In this document: positions 5,161 to 7,831 of the stretch, piece by piece
Layout of the letters: every line of letters starts with the position of its first letter
How positions within the stretch are numbered: the first letter of the stretch is position 1
DNA from: Gammaproteobacteria bacterium
Lineage (GTDB): Bacteria; Pseudomonadota; Gammaproteobacteria; Steroidobacterales; Rariloculaceae
Length of the DNA: 7,831 nucleotides
Direction: 5' to 3'
Assembly: GCA_016927175.1 (NCBI GenBank)
Contig: JAFGNC010000340.1
Coordinates: 1 to 7,831, forward strand
Position numbers and translations under genes: made by a program
The notes under the pieces: model-generated
What the model was told of the DNA's origin: nothing
Databases searched by the model: none
Seen by the model: the letters and a program-made list of their open reading frames with translations, nothing else

Positions 5161-6756
5161 TCACGCCTGCTTCTTGATCGGAATCAGGTTCATGAAGAAT
5201 TCTATGACTCTCTGCCCGAAGCCGGCCGCCGGCTGACGGCTGCGCGTCTCCTCCCCGGCCGACCATTCGAGCCAGCCCTCCGGGTCCATCGTCACGCGCC
5301 ATGCGTTCTCCGGCAGCATGTCGCGGTTCAGGATCTCGAGCATCTCGCTCGCGAGCCCCGGGTCGTCCGCGACGAGTCCGATCTCCGTGTTCAGAATCAT
5401 CGACCGCGGGTCGACGTTCGGCGACCCGATGAAAACGCGGCGCCGGTCCACCACGAATGCTTTCGTGTGCAGCGCCAGCGAATCGGGCTCGGCCGGCGGC
5501 GTCGTGAAATATTCGAGCACTTCCGCATTGGCGCGCATCTCGTAGATCTCGGCGCCGGTCGCGAGCAGCGCGCGCCTCCACTTCTTGTAGGCAGAGTGCG
5601 CGATGATGTGGCTGTTCGACGCGAGCGAGTTCGTCACGATCCGCACGTCCACGCCTCGCCCGACGAGCTTCGCCAGGTCCGCGACGAACTCCCGATCGGG
5701 GATCAGATACGGCGAGCTCAGCACGACCTCCGTCTCGGCGCTCGCAAGGACCTCCCGGAAACGCGCGTACAGCTGGACCGGCAGCTCGACGTGCACGTTC
5801 GGCGAATCGAGCAGCAGCTCGCCCGGCCCGCGCGTCGGCGAAGCCGTGAAGTCGGCGAAATACGAGCGCCAGCGATCCTCGGGGGGCGTGAAGGCGCTCA
5901 GCAACGGCGCGTAGGCCTCGACGGCGGCGGCCGACACGTTGCGGAGCTGCCCGAGCAGCTCGCTCGCTCTGCCGTCGCGCCAGAACACCGGGAAGGACAG
6001 CTCGCTGTTCCAGTAGTCGTCGAAGCTGCGGATCATGTCGCGCAGCAGGGGCCCGGCGATCATCACGTCGACGTCGTTCTGCACGAAACGGTCGTAGACA
6101 CCGAAGTACCGGTCGCCGATATTGCGGCCGCCGAGTATCCCGAACCACCCGTCCGCGACGAAGATCTTGTTGTGCATCCGGTGGTTCAGCAGCCGTGAGC
6201 GGAATACGAACTGCAGCGGCCGCAGCAGCGAGGAGCGGCGCGTCCAGGGGTTGAACACGCGCACGTCCACGAACGGGTGCGCATCGAGCCCCGCGATCTC
6301 CTCGTCGCGCCCGGCGAGGGTCAGATCGTCGACGAAGAACCGCACGCGGACGCCGCGGTCTGCAGCGGCAAGCACATGCTGCATCAGCAGCCTGCCGGTC
6401 ATATCGTCCTGCCAGATGAAGTACTGGATATCGAGCGTCTCGGTGGCGAGGTCCGCGAGAGCGATCCGCACGAGCAGCGCATCCGCGTTGTTGTCGAGGA
6501 GCCAGTAAGCCGATTCCTGCCCCGTCAGCGACGCTTCGATCCGGGCACCGGTGTCCGCGAGCAGCCCGGTCTCTGCGCGCGGCGCGGCGTAGCTCGGCTG
6601 CGGCTCCGCCAGATCGGGCAGCGTCGCACAGCCGCCGCAGAGGAACGTGACGAGCACCGGCAGGACGTGGAGGAACCGCCTGCCGCGCCGGGGGCGCCGC
6701 CGATAGCGGCACGGTCTGCGCGCCGCGCCGCCGATGAAGCCGATCGTAGTCGTCAT
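5161..6756 (-). CDS. Phospholipase D/cardiolipin synthase family protein, ClsC (YmdC)-like, probable lipoprotein
   Basis: This 531-residue protein has two HKD phosphatidyltransferase motifs: His195-x-Lys197-x4-Asp202 with downstream GGRNIGDRYF, and His430-x-Lys432-x4-Asp437 with downstream IGSPNVDPRSMILNTE. Both are complete, so the enzyme should be active. The C-terminal IPIKKQA resembles the PIE-x-QL ending of E. coli ClsC/YmdC, which makes cardiolipin from phosphatidylglycerol and phosphatidylethanolamine; it is about 60 residues longer than ClsC. The N-terminus has an unusually arginine-rich region (residues 13-27), a short hydrophobic stretch (HVLPVLVTFL, 30-39) and then CGGCATLP. Cys43 could be lipidated, but the lipobox is non-canonical (Cys at -3 where Leu is usual). 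ATG at 6756 is the only start: the frame meets a stop at about 6811 with no other start codon between, and no Shine-Dalgarno is visible. It converges on fdxA and diverges from the DUF1499 gene. ClsC-type function is inferred; another PLD-family substrate is possible. Confidence 0.9.
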   Translation of the reverse strand: MTTTIGFIGGAARRPCRYRRRPRRGRRFLHVLPVLVTFLCGGCATLPDLAEPQPSYAAPRAETGLLADTGARIEASLTGQESAYWLLDNNADALLVRIALADLATETLDIQYFIWQDDMTGRLLMQHVLAAADRGVRVRFFVDDLTLAGRDEEIAGLDAHPFVDVRVFNPWTRRSSLLRPLQFVFRSRLLNHRMHNKIFVADGWFGILGGRNIGDRYFGVYDRFVQNDVDVMIAGPLLRDMIRSFDDYWNSELSFPVFWRDGRASELLGQLRNVSAAAVEAYAPLLSAFTPPEDRWRSYFADFTASPTRGPGELLLDSPNVHVELPVQLYARFREVLASAETEVVLSSPYLIPDREFVADLAKLVGRGVDVRIVTNSLASNSHIIAHSAYKKWRRALLATGAEIYEMRANAEVLEYFTTPPAEPDSLALHTKAFVVDRRRVFIGSPNVDPRSMILNTEIGLVADDPGLASEMLEILNRDMLPENAWRVTMDPEGWLEWSAGEETRSRQPAAGFGQRVIEFFMNLIPIKKQA

Positions 6757-7042
6757 GGTGTGGGTCGCTTGCGCGCCAAAGGCCCCGCGATGCGTGGTCC
6801 GCGGCGTACCTTACCCGCTCGGCATCCGCGATGCAGCCCGCGCCGCCCTTCCCTCGGCAGCGGCTCCGGGCACCCGGTCCCGGCGCCCGCCGCGGGCCTG
6901 ACAAGCCGCCGAGCGCCCGACTATACTGGGTGCGGGCCCAGATTCCGCCCGAGAAGCGGCAGGCTCGAAACCCGGGGGCACGGCGCACTCGCCGCGCAAC
7001 GATTCGTCGGCGCCGCTGCGCGCCCAACAGCGGAACGAACGC
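6757..7042. other. Divergent intergenic region between the PLD-family gene and the DUF1499 gene
   Basis: This 286-nt GC-rich stretch contains a clear plus-strand promoter (6898-6927) and about 110 nt of untranslated leader for the DUF1499 gene. For the PLD gene only a weak minus-strand -10-like TAAGGT (near 6806-6811) is seen. I find no convincing small gene or structured RNA. Confidence 0.5.
6898..6934 (+). promoter_or_regulatory. Sigma-70-type promoter of the DUF1499 gene
   Basis: CTGACA (6898-6903) and TATACT (6922-6927) are each one base from consensus and are separated by 18 nt. Initiation near 6934 would give a leader of about 108 nt before the ATG at 7043. It is the best-matched full promoter in the window. 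Confidence 0.65.
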
Positions 7043-7777
7043 ATGCTCAAATCGACCCGCACATGGGGCCTGGTCGCCGTGGCGGTCGCCGTGGTCCTGC
7101 TGGCCGCCACTGTCTACGCCATCGTCGGCGCCCGCACGGGGGCCGTCGGCTTCAGGGAAGCGTTCGGGATGCTGCGGTGGGTCGCGCGCATCGGCGCGGC
7201 GGCGCTGCTGCTGTCTGCCGGCGTGCTGGCCGCGACCTTCCTGTTCCGCGACCGGTCCGGACGCTGGCTGTCCCTGGCCGCGCTCGTGCTGCTGCTGATT
7301 CCGGTCGGAGGCATCGTGCTGAACGCGCAGAGCCCGCCGCCCGGAACGCCGATCAACGACATCACGACCGATCTCGAAGATCCGCCGCGGTTCGACGCGG
7401 TGATCCCGCTGCGGCCGGCCGGCAGCAATCCCGTCGAGTACGGCGGCGCGGCCGTCGCGGCCCGCCAGCGCGAGGCTCATCCGGAAGTGCGTCCGATCGA
7501 GTCGCAGCTCGCGCCCGCAGAAGCTTTCGACAGGGCACTCGAGGTCGCCCGGGACATGGGCTGGGAGATCGTCGCGGACGACCGTGCATCCGGTATCATC
7601 GAAGCGGTCGATACGACGACCTTCTTCCGCTTCAAGGACGACATCGTCGTTCGCGTCCGGCCCGCGAACGGGGGCAGCCGAATCGACCTGCGATCGCTGT
7701 CCCGTGTCGGGCGGAGCGATCTCGGCAAGAACGCTGCGCGCATCGTCGAGTTCACGCAAAGTTTCGAGCGCGGGTAG
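7043..7777 (+). CDS. Three-TM membrane protein with C-terminal DUF1499 domain
   Basis: This 244-residue protein has three predicted membrane segments at about residues 8-28, 46-66 and 74-94, then a DUF1499 domain from about residue 100 to the end. The domain is recognisable from TPINDITTDLEDPPRF (101-116), the central GWEIVADDRASGIIEA, FRFKDDIVVRVRP and the strongly conserved DLRSLSRVGRSDLGKNAARI near the C-terminus. The biochemical role of DUF1499 is not established; these proteins are widespread in proteobacteria and often carry membrane segments. The topology suggests a soluble domain anchored at the inner membrane. The start is chosen at the ATG placing the first hydrophobic segment directly after a short basic n-region (MLKSTR); the Shine-Dalgarno is weak (GGAACGA). 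It is preceded by a good promoter and followed after 38 nt by another gene on the same strand, so the two may be co-transcribed. Confidence 0.85.
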   Translation: MLKSTRTWGLVAVAVAVVLLAATVYAIVGARTGAVGFREAFGMLRWVARIGAAALLLSAGVLAATFLFRDRSGRWLSLAALVLLLIPVGGIVLNAQSPPPGTPINDITTDLEDPPRFDAVIPLRPAGSNPVEYGGAAVAARQREAHPEVRPIESQLAPAEAFDRALEVARDMGWEIVADDRASGIIEAVDTTTFFRFKDDIVVRVRPANGGSRIDLRSLSRVGRSDLGKNAARIVEFTQSFERG

Positions 7778-7802
7778 CCCGGCACGGCCCGCGACTGTTC
7801 AC

Positions 7803-7808
7803 AAGGAG
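7803..7808 (+). promoter_or_regulatory. Shine-Dalgarno site of the last, partial gene
   Basis: AAGGAG lies 7 nt before the ATG at 7816. It is one of the strongest ribosome-binding sites in the window and supports a real gene start there. Confidence 0.7.
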
Positions 7809-7815
7809 ATCTTCA

Positions 7816-7831
7816 ATGGGCAGCAACAGGA
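7816..7831 (+). CDS. Start of an unidentified gene, 3'-partial
   Basis: Only five codons (MGSNR) and one further base lie in the window, so the product cannot be identified. The call rests on the AAGGAG at proper spacing before the ATG and on the position 38 nt after the DUF1499 gene on the same strand, with no terminator between. It probably shares the DUF1499 transcript. Confidence 0.55.

Noticed and set aside
6831..7298. Plus-strand 155-codon frame beginning in the intergenic region before the DUF1499 gene
   Set aside because: It runs through the promoter and out of frame into the DUF1499 gene, and its proline/arginine/cysteine-rich translation is typical of a shadow frame.
4901..7759. 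A 952-codon minus-strand open frame covering fdxA antisense, the PLD gene and the DUF1499 gene antisense
   Set aside because: Its translation is low-complexity, arginine- and alanine-rich and shows no family motif, while the real genes in other frames carry complete catalytic or cluster motifs. Long stop-free shadow frames are expected at this GC content.

Overview
The window is GC-rich (roughly two thirds G+C by eye) bacterial DNA, densely packed with genes and with the codon bias of a high-GC proteobacterium. A ClsC/YmdC-type phospholipase-D protein, an Azotobacter-FdI-like 7Fe ferredoxin and a DUF1499 membrane protein together point to Gammaproteobacteria. This is an inference from gene types; there is no rRNA or tRNA gene to settle the taxonomy. 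I see no mobile element, CRISPR array, tRNA or rRNA.

Layout, left to right: (1) the 3' part of a peptidase M19 (membrane/renal dipeptidase family) gene on the + strand, cut by the window edge. (2) Converging on it with only 4 nt between stop codons, a two-gene minus-strand operon for a two-subunit 2-oxoacid:ferredoxin oxidoreductase: korA (fused gamma-alpha subunit, 635 aa) and korB (beta subunit, 334 aa), coupled by an ATGA overlap. (3) A 369-nt divergent regulatory region (4031-4399) with a perfect minus-strand TATAAT, a GC hairpin and a 10-bp palindrome. (4) Two ferredoxins on the + strand: an adrenodoxin/putidaredoxin-type [2Fe-2S] protein and FdxA, a 7Fe [3Fe-4S][4Fe-4S] protein. (5) Converging on fdxA with a 13-nt gap, a minus-strand HKD-motif phospholipase D/cardiolipin-synthase-like lipoprotein candidate. 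(6) A 286-nt divergent region with a good sigma-70 promoter. (7) A three-TM DUF1499 protein on the + strand. (8) The first five codons of another + gene behind a strong Shine-Dalgarno sequence.

The core of the window is a redox module. KorAB oxidatively decarboxylates a 2-oxoacid (most likely 2-oxoglutarate) with CoA and passes low-potential electrons to ferredoxin, and two ferredoxin genes of different cluster type lie immediately across a shared intergenic region. FdxA is the more natural acceptor. The [2Fe-2S] protein belongs to a family usually seen with P450s or in Fe-S assembly, so its place here is the most unusual point. The flanking genes (dipeptidase, PLD lipoprotein, DUF1499) look like ordinary envelope or housekeeping genes with no evident link to the redox module. 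I do not see convincing evidence of a wholly new system; the best leads are the KorAB-two-ferredoxin arrangement and the structured divergent promoter region.
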